Of a stretch of 47,497 nt of DNA, positions 7,828-14,818 are shown piece by piece. The translations under genes and the position numbers were made by a program. Every line of letters begins with the position of its first letter. Positions within the stretch are counted from its first letter, which is position 1. Source of the stretch: Cyanobium sp. NIES-981. Its GTDB lineage: Bacteria; Cyanobacteriota; Cyanobacteriia; PCC-6307; Cyanobiaceae. The DNA is taken from contig CAMDVN010000014.1 of assembly GCA_945877595.1 (NCBI GenBank), forward strand, positions 1 to 47,497, given 5' to 3'. Under the pieces are notes generated by a model, which saw nothing but the letters and a program-made list of their open reading frames with translations, did not search any database and was not told where the DNA came from.

Positions 7828-8298
7828 ATGCAGTCGTCATGGGTGCTTCCAGTGATCGCGGCCCTGCTGATTGTCTCGGTGATGGGGCTTGTGGTCGCTG
7901 GGCTCAACCCCAGTCGATCGAGCTTTGGCTGGTTCATGCGCCTGCGGCGGCCCCAGTGGCTCGTGTTTGAGCGCTGGATTCCGTTGATTTGGCTGCTGAT
8001 TTACGGCTGTTTTGCCGCCTCCGCCTGGCTGGGCTGGTACAGCTCCCGGAGTGGGCTGCTGATGGCGGCCTACCTGGTGCAGCTGGTGCTGGTGCAGAGC
8101 TACACCTTGGTGATTTGCCGCAATCGCAGTTTGGGCCAAGGCACGGCAATCGCCTCGGCCGGTTGGATTTGGGGGGTTGCCCTCACCGTGGTGGTTGCGG
8201 CTTCGAGCCCAGCCGCGGCGTTGCTGCTGCTGCCCTATCTGCTGTGGAGCCCGGTTGGCACGTTGGTCACCTGGCAAATGCGCCAGCTCAACCGCTGA
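7828..8298 (+). CDS. TspO/MBR-family membrane protein
   Basis: 156 aa from ATG 7828. Five hydrophobic helices with WFMRLRRPQWLVFERWIPLIW early and aromatic positions typical of tryptophan-rich TspO proteins (the translocator protein/peripheral benzodiazepine receptor family). TspO proteins bind tetrapyrroles and are linked to stress responses. It may be co-transcribed with cysK, with an 8-base gap. The usual WxPxxxxF motif of classical TspO is not clearly present, so this is a divergent member, and function is inferred from family only. Confidence 0.68.
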   Translation: MQSSWVLPVIAALLIVSVMGLVVAGLNPSRSSFGWFMRLRRPQWLVFERWIPLIWLLIYGCFAASAWLGWYSSRSGLLMAAYLVQLVLVQSYTLVICRNRSLGQGTAIASAGWIWGVALTVVVAASSPAAALLLLPYLLWSPVGTLVTWQMRQLNR

Positions 8299-8335
8299 GT
8301 TGCGCCCAGGTGCTTGGGGCTGACAGCTGGGTTCT

Positions 8336-8767
8336 TCAGCTCACAAAGCGGGAGTAGAGCCAGCGCACGAAGCCCCCGATTAAGGGAACGGGGCCAAAGG
8401 TGGGGCCCACGAAGTCGAAATAGTCGCGATGGTCGTCGATGCGGCCCTCGGCATCGAAGTGCAGCCGAGTGGTTCCTGGGTAGATGAATTCGATGCCCTT
8501 GATCTTGAGCCCCATGGTCCATTCCACAAAGGCTGTGTCGCCCGTGATCGCCACAGCATGGGGCTCAAGGACCACATCGTCACAGCGCTTGAGTAACCCG
8601 TCTTGAGCCTCGATGTAGGCGTCGATGCCCTGGTGCTCTTGGGTGGGGTCTTGGAAGTGAACTGAGGGGCTGTAGGCCTGGCGCCATTGCTGATCCCGCG
8701 GGGCTGGAGCGCCGTAGGGCTTGGTGAAGAGCTGGCGCAGCTCCTCCTCAGTGGGTCTTGGGCTCAT
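8336..8767 (-). CDS. SnoaL/NTF2-like fold protein
   Basis: 143 aa from ATG 8767. The layout of a long first helix, YSPSVHFQDPTQEHQGIDAY, then strands with FVEWTMGLKIKG and TTRLHFDAEGRIDDHRDY fits the SnoaL-like/NTF2 superfamily, a cone-shaped fold that hosts small enzymes such as epoxide hydrolases and isomerases as well as non-catalytic binders. The DHRDYFD stretch is a typical polar pocket. It overlaps the end of the rhomboid gene by 20 bases, which implies coupled expression. No substrate can be assigned. Confidence 0.72.
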   Translation of the reverse strand: MSPRPTEEELRQLFTKPYGAPAPRDQQWRQAYSPSVHFQDPTQEHQGIDAYIEAQDGLLKRCDDVVLEPHAVAITGDTAFVEWTMGLKIKGIEFIYPGTTRLHFDAEGRIDDHRDYFDFVGPTFGPVPLIGGFVRWLYSRFVS

Positions 8768-9341
8768 GGCGGCAAACAGCGAATGCGGCCAGCATGCCGC
8801 CGCCGAAGCCACTCACGTGGCCGATCCAACTCACCCCCGGTGGCGAGAAGATCGGCAGCAGGCTTGGCAGCACACCGGCATAGCTCACCAGGGCCAGCAC
8901 CGAAAGCGCGAGCGACAACGGCCGTTTCTCGAGCCAGCCGATCAGCAGCAGATAGCCCAGCAGCCCGTAGACCACCCCCGAAAGGCCATGGCTGCCATTG
9001 GGCCACAGCAGCCACACGGGAATCGCCGTGGCATAGACCCCGAGCCACACGGCGAGGTAATCGCGTCGGCCCCGCAGTAATACCAACCACGAGAGCGGCA
9101 AAAAGGTGAGCGAATTGGCCAACAGGTGGCCAAAGCCACCGTGGCTGAAGGGTGCAGTGAGCACGCCGAGGAAGGATCCGCCGGGGGTCATGGCCAGGTT
9201 CCAGCGGCCGCCAAAGACGAGCTGATCCACCAGCTCCTGCAGCCAGGGAATCACCAGGATCAGGGGCGGAATCAGCAGGTTGAAGCCGGCTCGAGCCAGC
9301 CAGCGATCCAGCCGCTGCGTCAGGGAGAGGGTGTGGTCCAT
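8748..9341 (-). CDS. rhomboid-family intramembrane serine protease
   Basis: 197 aa from ATG 9341. About six membrane helices. Rhomboid landmarks are SHGGFGHLLANSLTF (67-81), the catalytic GLSG with Ser121, and the partner His175 in WIGHVSGFGGG. Rhomboids cut membrane proteins within or next to their transmembrane helix. It sits between the PPC-glutaredoxin gene (10-base gap upstream) and the SnoaL-like gene (overlap), so these three may form one unit. Both catalytic residues are present, so an active protease is likely; its substrate is unknown. Confidence 0.88.
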   Translation of the reverse strand: MDHTLSLTQRLDRWLARAGFNLLIPPLILVIPWLQELVDQLVFGGRWNLAMTPGGSFLGVLTAPFSHGGFGHLLANSLTFLPLSWLVLLRGRRDYLAVWLGVYATAIPVWLLWPNGSHGLSGVVYGLLGYLLLIGWLEKRPLSLALSVLALVSYAGVLPSLLPIFSPPGVSWIGHVSGFGGGMLAAFAVCRHEPKTH

Positions 9342-9351
9342 CGGGGTCAGG

Positions 9352-10014
9352 TCAGGGGTGGCGCAGCACCTCGAGTGCCCCCCGGCTGTGGAGATCGGCA
9401 AGGGCCCCGTAGCCGCCGATCGCCACACCATCAATGAACAGCTGGGGCGAACTGCCCTCACCGCTGGGTTCGATCTCCACAAATGGGATGCCGAGGGTGC
9501 GCAGCATTCGCAAGGCCCTTTGCGAGAACGGACAGCCCGGCAGCGCGGCGATCTCGACCCGGGTTTCGATTTGGGGTTTGATGGCTCGGGGAGTTGGGGG
9601 CGGGGCCGCCCACTGGGCGGATTGTGGGGAGGTTGTGCTGGTTGGCTCGCTGGTTGGCTCGGTAGGGGCTGGCTCGGTGCTGGTGGGCTCGGTCAGCAGG
9701 CCGACCAGGAGGTCGGCTCCCCGCAGCACGAGGGTGCCGTAGTCGAGATGGCCGCCCCATACCGCACAGCTGCCATCCGAAAAGCTCAGGTGAAGGTGCA
9801 CCCCCTGCGGGCCAAGGGTGCCCTGCAGGGTGATGATTTCCAGCTCCCCGCTCAACACGGTGGGCCCATCCTGGCCCGGGCACACAAAGGCGGCCTGGGA
9901 GAGGTTGCCCACCACACTCAGCACGAAGCCGCCTGCGTTGTGCTGAAGGGCCACCTCTTCAAGGCTGCGGCGCACATCGCTGCCGGCTTCGAGGTGGAGC
10001 GGCACGGCACGCAT
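9352..10014 (-). CDS. PPC (DUF296) domain fused to a glutaredoxin domain
   Basis: 220 aa. Residues 1-108 match the PPC/DUF296 domain, seen alone in bacteria and with AT-hooks in plants: FVLSVVGNLSQAAF and GVHLHLSFSDGSCAVWGGHL. A Thr/Glu/Pro/Ser-rich linker (109-145) carries TEP repeats coded by a roughly 12-bp tandem repeat. Residues 150-220 form a glutaredoxin-type thioredoxin fold with ALPGCPFSQRAL (C161, S164: CPFS, a one-cysteine site), the cis-Pro in SPQLFIDG, and GGYGALADL. A PPC-glutaredoxin fusion is unusual. The one-cysteine site suggests glutathionylation or Fe-S handling rather than dithiol exchange. Domain calls are by eye. Confidence 0.75.
   Translation of the reverse strand: MRAVPLHLEAGSDVRRSLEEVALQHNAGGFVLSVVGNLSQAAFVCPGQDGPTVLSGELEIITLQGTLGPQGVHLHLSFSDGSCAVWGGHLDYGTLVLRGADLLVGLLTEPTSTEPAPTEPTSEPTSTTSPQSAQWAAPPPTPRAIKPQIETRVEIAALPGCPFSQRALRMLRTLGIPFVEIEPSGEGSSPQLFIDGVAIGGYGALADLHSRGALEVLRHP
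9629..9693. repeat. about 12-bp degenerate tandem repeat in linker
   Basis: Units of the GTTGGCTCGCTG/GTTGGCTCGGTA type (9641, 9653) continue less exactly to about 9693 and code the TEPTS-type linker of the PPC-glutaredoxin fusion. Confidence 0.7.
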
Positions 10015-10061
10015 GGCAGACCGAAGTCAAGGCTGGCTAGGAGACGAGGCTACAGCGACGT

Positions 10062-10868
10062 TCAGCGCCGCCCGTTGACGATGACGGAGCTGCCGGAGCC
10101 GCCTGCGGCACCCGGTAGGGCCGGCACCACGGAGGTCTGGCCGTCCCATTTGTCGAGGAAGAGCTTGTAGAGAACCTGGTCGTCGAGGCTGGAATTGAGG
10201 GTTTGATAGCGCTTGGCCTCCTGCTCGGCGATCAGGACCTCGGTCTGGGCTCGCAGCAGCTGCTGTTCGGCGATCTGCTTTTGCTCGATGGCGGCGCGGT
10301 ATTCCTCGGCGATCTGCAGGCCGGTAAGGTCAAGACCCTGCACGGTTACGTAGCCGAATTTCTGCAGTTCTTCGGCCACCTTCTCCTGCACCAGCTCCGA
10401 GATGCTGTTCCACTCGGTGGCAATCGTGACCAGCTCGTATTGGCTGAACACCGATTTGAGGGCTTTGAGCAGTGAGGGCTGAATCACCCGTGGATAGATC
10501 TGCTGGTCGTCGGTGGCGATCGTTTCGTAGATCCGGCCAGCTTCGGCCGGCTTCATGGCGTATTTGACCGTGGCGGTGGCCTGAATCACCTGCAGGTCTT
10601 TGGTGAGCGTCGAAAATTGCTCTGGCCGCACCTGGGTGCGCACATCAAACAATGAGGTGTTTTGCACCAGCGGCGCCTTCACATTGGCACCAGGATTTCG
10701 CGGAGTACCGGTCACTTTCCCGAGGGTGGTGACCACCGCCACATTGCCGGCCGGCACGATGAAGACCGTTTGGCTCAGCAGGATCACCAAGCCCAATAGG
10801 GCGGCAACGATCACAGTGAAGAATGAGCCTGGCCCGTTGGCGTTGGCCGAACGTAGTGGCGATTGCAT
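10062..10868 (-). CDS. prohibitin/SPFH-domain membrane protein
   Basis: 268 aa from ATG 10868; a TTG 24 bases earlier is less likely. One N-terminal transmembrane helix (about 18-38), then a Band 7/SPFH domain (about 40-190: FIVPAGNVAVVTTLGKV, FDVRTQVRPEQF, QKFGYVTVQGLDL) and an Ala/Gln/Glu-rich coiled coil (about 200-245). Prohibitin-type proteins assemble ring scaffolds in membranes and often modulate proteases. The gene stands alone on the minus strand, 47 bases before the PPC-glutaredoxin gene. Function in cyanobacteria is not settled. Confidence 0.88.
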   Translation of the reverse strand: MQSPLRSANANGPGSFFTVIVAALLGLVILLSQTVFIVPAGNVAVVTTLGKVTGTPRNPGANVKAPLVQNTSLFDVRTQVRPEQFSTLTKDLQVIQATATVKYAMKPAEAGRIYETIATDDQQIYPRVIQPSLLKALKSVFSQYELVTIATEWNSISELVQEKVAEELQKFGYVTVQGLDLTGLQIAEEYRAAIEQKQIAEQQLLRAQTEVLIAEQEAKRYQTLNSSLDDQVLYKLFLDKWDGQTSVVPALPGAAGGSGSSVIVNGRR

Positions 10869-11010
10869 GCGAAGGGCCCGTGCCAATCCCAAACGCTAGG
10901 GGGTGGGTGGGGTTGATCGGAGTCGGGATTGTGTTCCCTCACGAGAACGCATCGCTACCCAGCCCCGTGGGTGCGCTTTGGCCCCAGCGTCCTTCCCCCC
11001 GCCGGCCAGG

Positions 11011-11098
11011 TTGACTCGTCAGGCTGAGGCTTCCGGCTGACGTTTCAGGCTGAGGCTTCAGGTCGACGCGTCAAGCTGACTCCGCAAGCTGACTCCGC
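11011..11098. repeat. short imperfect tandem repeats at the birA end
   Basis: A 13-bp unit AAGCTGACTCCGC is repeated exactly at about 11073 and 11086, and TCAGGCTGAGGCTTC-like units recur at about 11019 and 11045. The array straddles the biotin ligase stop codon (11071). The rest of the gap from 10869 to 11070 shows no gene; it holds the promoter side of the SPFH gene. Confidence 0.75.
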
Positions 11099-11796
11099 AA
11101 GGTGGAGCGGCGGCCATCGCACTCCACCCGCAGCCCGCCATCGGTGGTCAGCCCCACCACCTGCCAGCACTGACCTTGGTGGAGCAGGCCATCGGCGGGT
11201 CGCAGCAGCCGCTGCTCGGCCTGCAGGCGCACCAGCTCAGGTTTGCTGGCTTGGCTTTGGGCCCAGTTGAGGCCCCGCAATATGGCGGGCAGCAACCGTT
11301 TGGGGCTGGCCTTGGGGTGATGGGCCAGCCCCAGGGCCTGGCCCACGCTGATCGCGCCCAGCGGCACTGGGTTGATCCCATTGAGGCCGACTCCCACCTG
11401 GGCCCAGCGCACCCGGCTGCCCCGTAACCGCAGCCGCGGCAAAATGCCGCCGATCTTGAAGCCCCGCACCATCAAGTCGTTGGGCCATTTGATCTGCATG
11501 GCCAGGCCTAGCCGCTCCAGCTCGCGGCTGATCCCCACGGCGGCGGCCAGGGCGAGGGGCGCGCTGTGCTCGAGGCCGGCCCGCCACGGTATGGCGGCGC
11601 TGAGCCACAGGCCCCCCGGCGGTGATACCCACACGCGCCCCTGCTGGCCATGGCCAAAGCGTTGCCGCCTTGCCACCACCACCAGGCCCGCGTGCTGGAG
11701 GCTGGCTTCGGGATCGGGCAGTTCAGTGAGCCAGCGATCCAGCTCGCGCTCGGTGCTTGCACACACCGGTAACCGGCGCAGGCGCCAGCCGTTCAG
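11071..11796 (-). CDS. birA: biotin-[acetyl-CoA-carboxylase] ligase
   Basis: About 241 aa of a BirA/LPLAT-type biotin ligase without the N-terminal DNA-binding domain. It contains VCASTERELDRWL at the start of the domain, RRQRFGHGQQGRVWVSPPGG (the biotin/ATP loop, Gly-rich with Arg), KWPNDLMVRGFKIGGIL and VGVGLNGI. It attaches biotin to the carboxyl carrier of acetyl-CoA carboxylase. No ATG, GTG or TTG lies close to the domain start. The given start is a CTG whose last two bases join the aminotransferase stop (CTGA), like the ATGA couplings elsewhere; an in-frame TTG at 11877 is the other candidate. The product is secure, the start is not. Confidence 0.85.
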   Translation of the reverse strand: MNGWRLRRLPVCASTERELDRWLTELPDPEASLQHAGLVVVARRQRFGHGQQGRVWVSPPGGLWLSAAIPWRAGLEHSAPLALAAAVGISRELERLGLAMQIKWPNDLMVRGFKIGGILPRLRLRGSRVRWAQVGVGLNGINPVPLGAISVGQALGLAHHPKASPKRLLPAILRGLNWAQSQASKPELVRLQAEQRLLRPADGLLHQGQCWQVVGLTTDGGLRVECDGRRSTLRSQLAESA

Positions 11797-13025
11797 AGGG
11801 TGGCCAGCCAGGCGCCGATGCGGGCTGCACCGGCCTCCAGCTCCTCCACGGGGTGCACCAGGGCCAACCGCAGCCAACCCTCGCCGCCCGGGCCAAAACC
11901 GTTGCCAGGGGTGAGGGCTACGCCGGTGGCCTCGAGTAGGGCTGCGCAAAAGCCTTCGGAATCGAACCCGCGGGCCTGGGCGATCGGCGGCAGATCAAGC
12001 CAGAGGTAGAGCGCCATCGAGGGAATGCGCACCGGCCAACCCACGGCTTCGAGGGCGGCGGCCATGCGATCGCGGCGCTGCCGATACACCAACTGCAACT
12101 GATCAGGCCAGTCACCGGCCTGCTCCAGGGCGGCAATCGCGCCGGCCTGCAGGGCCAGGGACTGGTTGAAGTCAACCACTCCCTTGAGCTGCCTCAGGGC
12201 TTTGATGATCCAGTCGGCGCCGATGGCAAACGCGAGCCGGTAGCCACCCAGGCACCAGCTTTTGGAAAAGGAGAAAAACTCAATGCCGCAGTGCCGCCAG
12301 GCCGGATTGCGCAGCAGGGCAGGGGCCTCGCCGTCGAGGGCCAGGTCCACGTAGGGGTTGTCGTGGACCAGCACGATGTTGTAGTTCAGGGCCTTGGCCA
12401 CCGCCGCATCCACCCAGGCCTGTTCGCCGGTGGTGGCGGTGGGGTTGTGGGGAAAGCCGAGCACCATCAGCCGCAGGCTGGCCCAGGTTTCGGCACTGAT
12501 CGCCTCAAAATCGGGTCGCCAGCCCTGGTTGGCGGCGAGGGGCAGCAACACCGGTTCGGCCGAGGCCAGATGCAGGCCGCCCATGTGGGAGGGGTAATAG
12601 GGATCGAGCAACAGGGCGCGATCACCGGGATTGAGCACGGCCAGGGGCAGGTGGGCTGTGCCCTCCTGGGAGCCCACCAGCAGCAGCACTTCGGTCTCGG
12701 TGTTGACTTGGACGCCAAAACGGCGTTCCGCCCAGCGGGTCACGGCCTCGCGAAACGGGAGGGTTGCGGCGTGCAGGCAGTAGGCCGCACTCTCGGGCGC
12801 GCCAAGCCTGGATGCCATCGCATCGATGGCCACTTGGGGCGGCTGCAGGTCGGTGGATCCCAAGGAGAGATCCAGCAAGGGGGGCAGCGAGGACCCTGCG
12901 GCGGCAACCACCCTGGCGCTGTAGCGGGCCTTGCGTTGATCGTTGCGGGCAAAAACTCCGCTCCCCAGGCGTTCAACCCGTTGACTGAGTCGCGGGTTGG
13001 CCCGGGGCGGATCAGAGATGCTCAT
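11793..13025 (-). CDS. class I/II PLP aminotransferase
   Basis: 410 aa from ATG 13025, which overlaps the thioredoxin stop by 14 bases. Fold type I aminotransferase with NPGDRALLLDPYYP, GFPHNPTATT (substrate Asn), VHDNPYVDL (Asp to the PLP ring) and FFSFSKSWCLGGYRLAFAIG carrying the PLP lysine. Overall it resembles LL-diaminopimelate/aspartate-type aminotransferases. Substrate cannot be fixed from sequence; candidates are aspartate, a branched or aromatic amino acid, or LL-diaminopimelate. It is coupled to birA downstream and to thioredoxin upstream. Confidence 0.85.
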   Translation of the reverse strand: MSISDPPRANPRLSQRVERLGSGVFARNDQRKARYSARVVAAAGSSLPPLLDLSLGSTDLQPPQVAIDAMASRLGAPESAAYCLHAATLPFREAVTRWAERRFGVQVNTETEVLLLVGSQEGTAHLPLAVLNPGDRALLLDPYYPSHMGGLHLASAEPVLLPLAANQGWRPDFEAISAETWASLRLMVLGFPHNPTATTGEQAWVDAAVAKALNYNIVLVHDNPYVDLALDGEAPALLRNPAWRHCGIEFFSFSKSWCLGGYRLAFAIGADWIIKALRQLKGVVDFNQSLALQAGAIAALEQAGDWPDQLQLVYRQRRDRMAAALEAVGWPVRIPSMALYLWLDLPPIAQARGFDSEGFCAALLEATGVALTPGNGFGPGGEGWLRLALVHPVEELEAGAARIGAWLATL

Positions 13026-13332
13026 CCAGGAAGGCCTGCAGCTGGGGTCTGGCCATGGCACCCTCATGGCGGGCCACTTCGGCGCCGTCGTTGAAGAGAA
13101 TCAGGGTTGGTAGGCCCTGAATCTTGTGGCCATCACGGCTCACAGGGTTGCCATCGGCTTCGAGTTTGCCCACCTTGAGGCGGCCGGCGTAGGTGGAATC
13201 GGCCCACTCCATCAGCGGTGCCATCAGCCGGCAAGGGCCACACCACGTGGCCCACACGTCAACGAGCACGGCACCGCTGGTTCCAAGCACCTCCGCATCG
13301 AAATTGGCATCGGTGAACTCGGCAACGGCCAC
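13012..13332 (-). CDS. thioredoxin
   Basis: 106 aa from GTG 13332, the usual size for a bacterial or chloroplast m-type thioredoxin; longer readings start inside the 15-bp repeat and are unlikely. Active site WCGPC has C31 and C34, and cis-Pro lies in GLPTLILF. The substitution DVWATWCGPC for the common DFWAPWCGPC suggests a paralogue rather than the main TrxA. It likely reduces disulfides in the cytoplasm using ferredoxin- or NADPH-derived electrons. It overlaps the aminotransferase gene. Confidence 0.9.
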   Translation of the reverse strand: MAVAEFTDANFDAEVLGTSGAVLVDVWATWCGPCRLMAPLMEWADSTYAGRLKVGKLEADGNPVSRDGHKIQGLPTLILFNDGAEVARHEGAMARPQLQAFLDEHL

Positions 13333-13395
13333 GGCAGCGCAGGGATCAAATCTGCCCCGATTGTATGGAGAAGGTCTGGGGGGTCGCGTTAAATC

Positions 13396-13470
13396 AACGC
13401 CGATCACCTCAACGCCGATCACATCGACGCTGATCACATCGACGCCGATCGCATGAACGCCGATCAGAGC
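13396..13470. repeat. 15-bp tandem repeat, five units
   Basis: Five 15-bp units (AACGCCGATCACATC and variants) start at 13396, 13411, 13426, 13441 and 13456. They fill the gap between thioredoxin and the Vipp1/PspA gene and cross its stop codon at 13464. Confidence 0.95.
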
Positions 13471-14210
13471 TTGTCGATCGATCGCTTGAGGTCCTCCAGC
13501 TCGGTGTCGACTTCGCTCACCTTGACCGGTTCGAGCTGGGGGGCTGAGGCTGTGCCTGTGAGGCGTTGCCTGAGGGCAGCCAACTCGTCATCGACATCGT
13601 TGCCTCCTTCCAGGGCCATGAACTGGCTCTCGAGGTCGGCACCGGCGAGCTCGGCCGCGGCCTGGCTCTTGGCTTCGAGGGCTTCCACCTTCTCCTCCAT
13701 GCGCTCAAAAGCGGCCATGGAGGTGTTGGTGCTGAGGTTGCCCACGGCACTTTGCAGCTGCACTTGGGCCTGGGCCGCCTGGGCCCGGGCCTTGAGCATG
13801 TCCTTTTTGGTCTTGGCCTCGGCGATCTTGGCTTCGAGTGAAACCAAACTCTTCTTGAGGCTGTCGACCTGGCCGGCCTGTCCCTGCAGTTGGGCATTCA
13901 GGGCATTGGCTGAATCCTGATAGGTCTTGCGACGCGAGAGGGCCTCACGGGCCAGATCCTCCTCACCCTTCTTGAGGGCCAGCTCGGCCCGTTCGTACCA
14001 AGTCTTGGCTTGCGCGTCGGCTTGCTCGGCTTGGTTACCGATGCGTTTTTGGCTGGCGATGGCCGTGGCCACGGCCTGCCTGAGCTTCACCAGGTCGGCC
14101 TGCATGTCGGCCACCGACTGATCGAGGATCTTGATGGGATCCTCGACGGCGCTGATCGCGGCGTTGGCGTTGGCGCGCACCAGGCGGCTGAGCCGATCAA
14201 AAAAGCCCAT
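13464..14210 (-). CDS. vipp1: PspA/IM30 (Vipp1) membrane-remodelling protein
   Basis: 248 aa, almost wholly alpha-helical and rich in Ala/Lys/Glu. MGFFDRLSRLVRANANAAIS is the amphipathic membrane-binding helix, and EDPIKILDQSVADMQ is a family hallmark. Long coiled coils follow, and a C-terminal extension after about 215 ends in LEDLKRSIDKL; this extension is what separates Vipp1 (IM30) from PspA. Vipp1 forms ESCRT-III-like rings and rods that maintain thylakoid membranes. If a separate paralogue exists elsewhere in the genome, this could be PspA instead. It is divergent from the DUF721 gene, with only 40 bases between starts. Confidence 0.85.
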   Translation of the reverse strand: MGFFDRLSRLVRANANAAISAVEDPIKILDQSVADMQADLVKLRQAVATAIASQKRIGNQAEQADAQAKTWYERAELALKKGEEDLAREALSRRKTYQDSANALNAQLQGQAGQVDSLKKSLVSLEAKIAEAKTKKDMLKARAQAAQAQVQLQSAVGNLSTNTSMAAFERMEEKVEALEAKSQAAAELAGADLESQFMALEGGNDVDDELAALRQRLTGTASAPQLEPVKVSEVDTELEDLKRSIDKL

Positions 14211-14250
14211 GGAAAAGGGATGGGGCGAGGACAGAGGCTAGCTTGGTCTG

Positions 14251-14772
14251 ATGGCACGAGCCTCCCGGCAGCAGACTCGCCAGCTCGGCGCTGTGGCCTT
14301 GCTGGTGGCAGCGCCGCCCCCGGCGGCCACGGCCATCGGTGTTTGTCTCCACACTTTGGAGAAGGGCTGGGCCCGAGATGGGCACCTGGCGGCCCTGTGG
14401 CAGGCCTGGCCCCGCATTGCTGGCGCCCAGTTGGCTCCCCACTGCCGCCCTCTGCGCCTCAGCGGGGCTCGCCTGGTGGTGGGAGCGGCCCCAGGTCCCT
14501 GGTTGCAAGCCCTCCAATACAACCGGCCCCAACTGCTCGGATCCCTCAAGGCTGCCGGTTTTGCAGTGCGGGATCTGCGTTTTGAGCAGGCCTACCCGGT
14601 GGCGCAACCCCCACCGGGTAGCGAAACCGAATCAGCCGCCTGGGCCCGCCATCCCAGCCGCAGTGATGTGCATGGTGTAACCGAATGCCCCCGCTGCCGG
14701 ATCCCTGCTCCCGCTGGAGAGATGGCCCGCTGGGGCTGTTGCAGCCTGTGCCTGCGGCAGCAGTTGTCCTGA
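14251..14772 (+). CDS. DUF721 (DciA-like) protein with zinc ribbon
   Basis: 173 aa. The N-terminal half has the DUF721 core LWQAWPRIAGAQLAPHCRPL and LVVGAAPGPWLQALQ (about 50-95). DUF721 includes DciA, the loader of replicative helicase DnaB in bacteria lacking DnaC, and cyanobacteria have this type. The C-terminus has two Cys pairs, ECPRC and CCSLC, that look like a small zinc ribbon, an addition not present in minimal DUF721 proteins. A role in replication initiation is inferred from the family. Confidence 0.75.
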   Translation: MARASRQQTRQLGAVALLVAAPPPAATAIGVCLHTLEKGWARDGHLAALWQAWPRIAGAQLAPHCRPLRLSGARLVVGAAPGPWLQALQYNRPQLLGSLKAAGFAVRDLRFEQAYPVAQPPPGSETESAAWARHPSRSDVHGVTECPRCRIPAPAGEMARWGCCSLCLRQQLS

Positions 14773-14818
14773 TTCGGGTGCTGTTGGTGTGGCCAGTCCC
14801 TTGGGCTGGGCTGTTGCA

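Noticed and set aside
9280-10170. 296-codon plus-strand frame over the PPC-glutaredoxin gene
   Set aside because: It covers three well-supported minus-strand genes and their gaps, and its sequence has no family features.
12291-13094. 267-codon plus-strand frame over the aminotransferase
   Set aside because: Antisense to an aminotransferase with a full set of PLP motifs.
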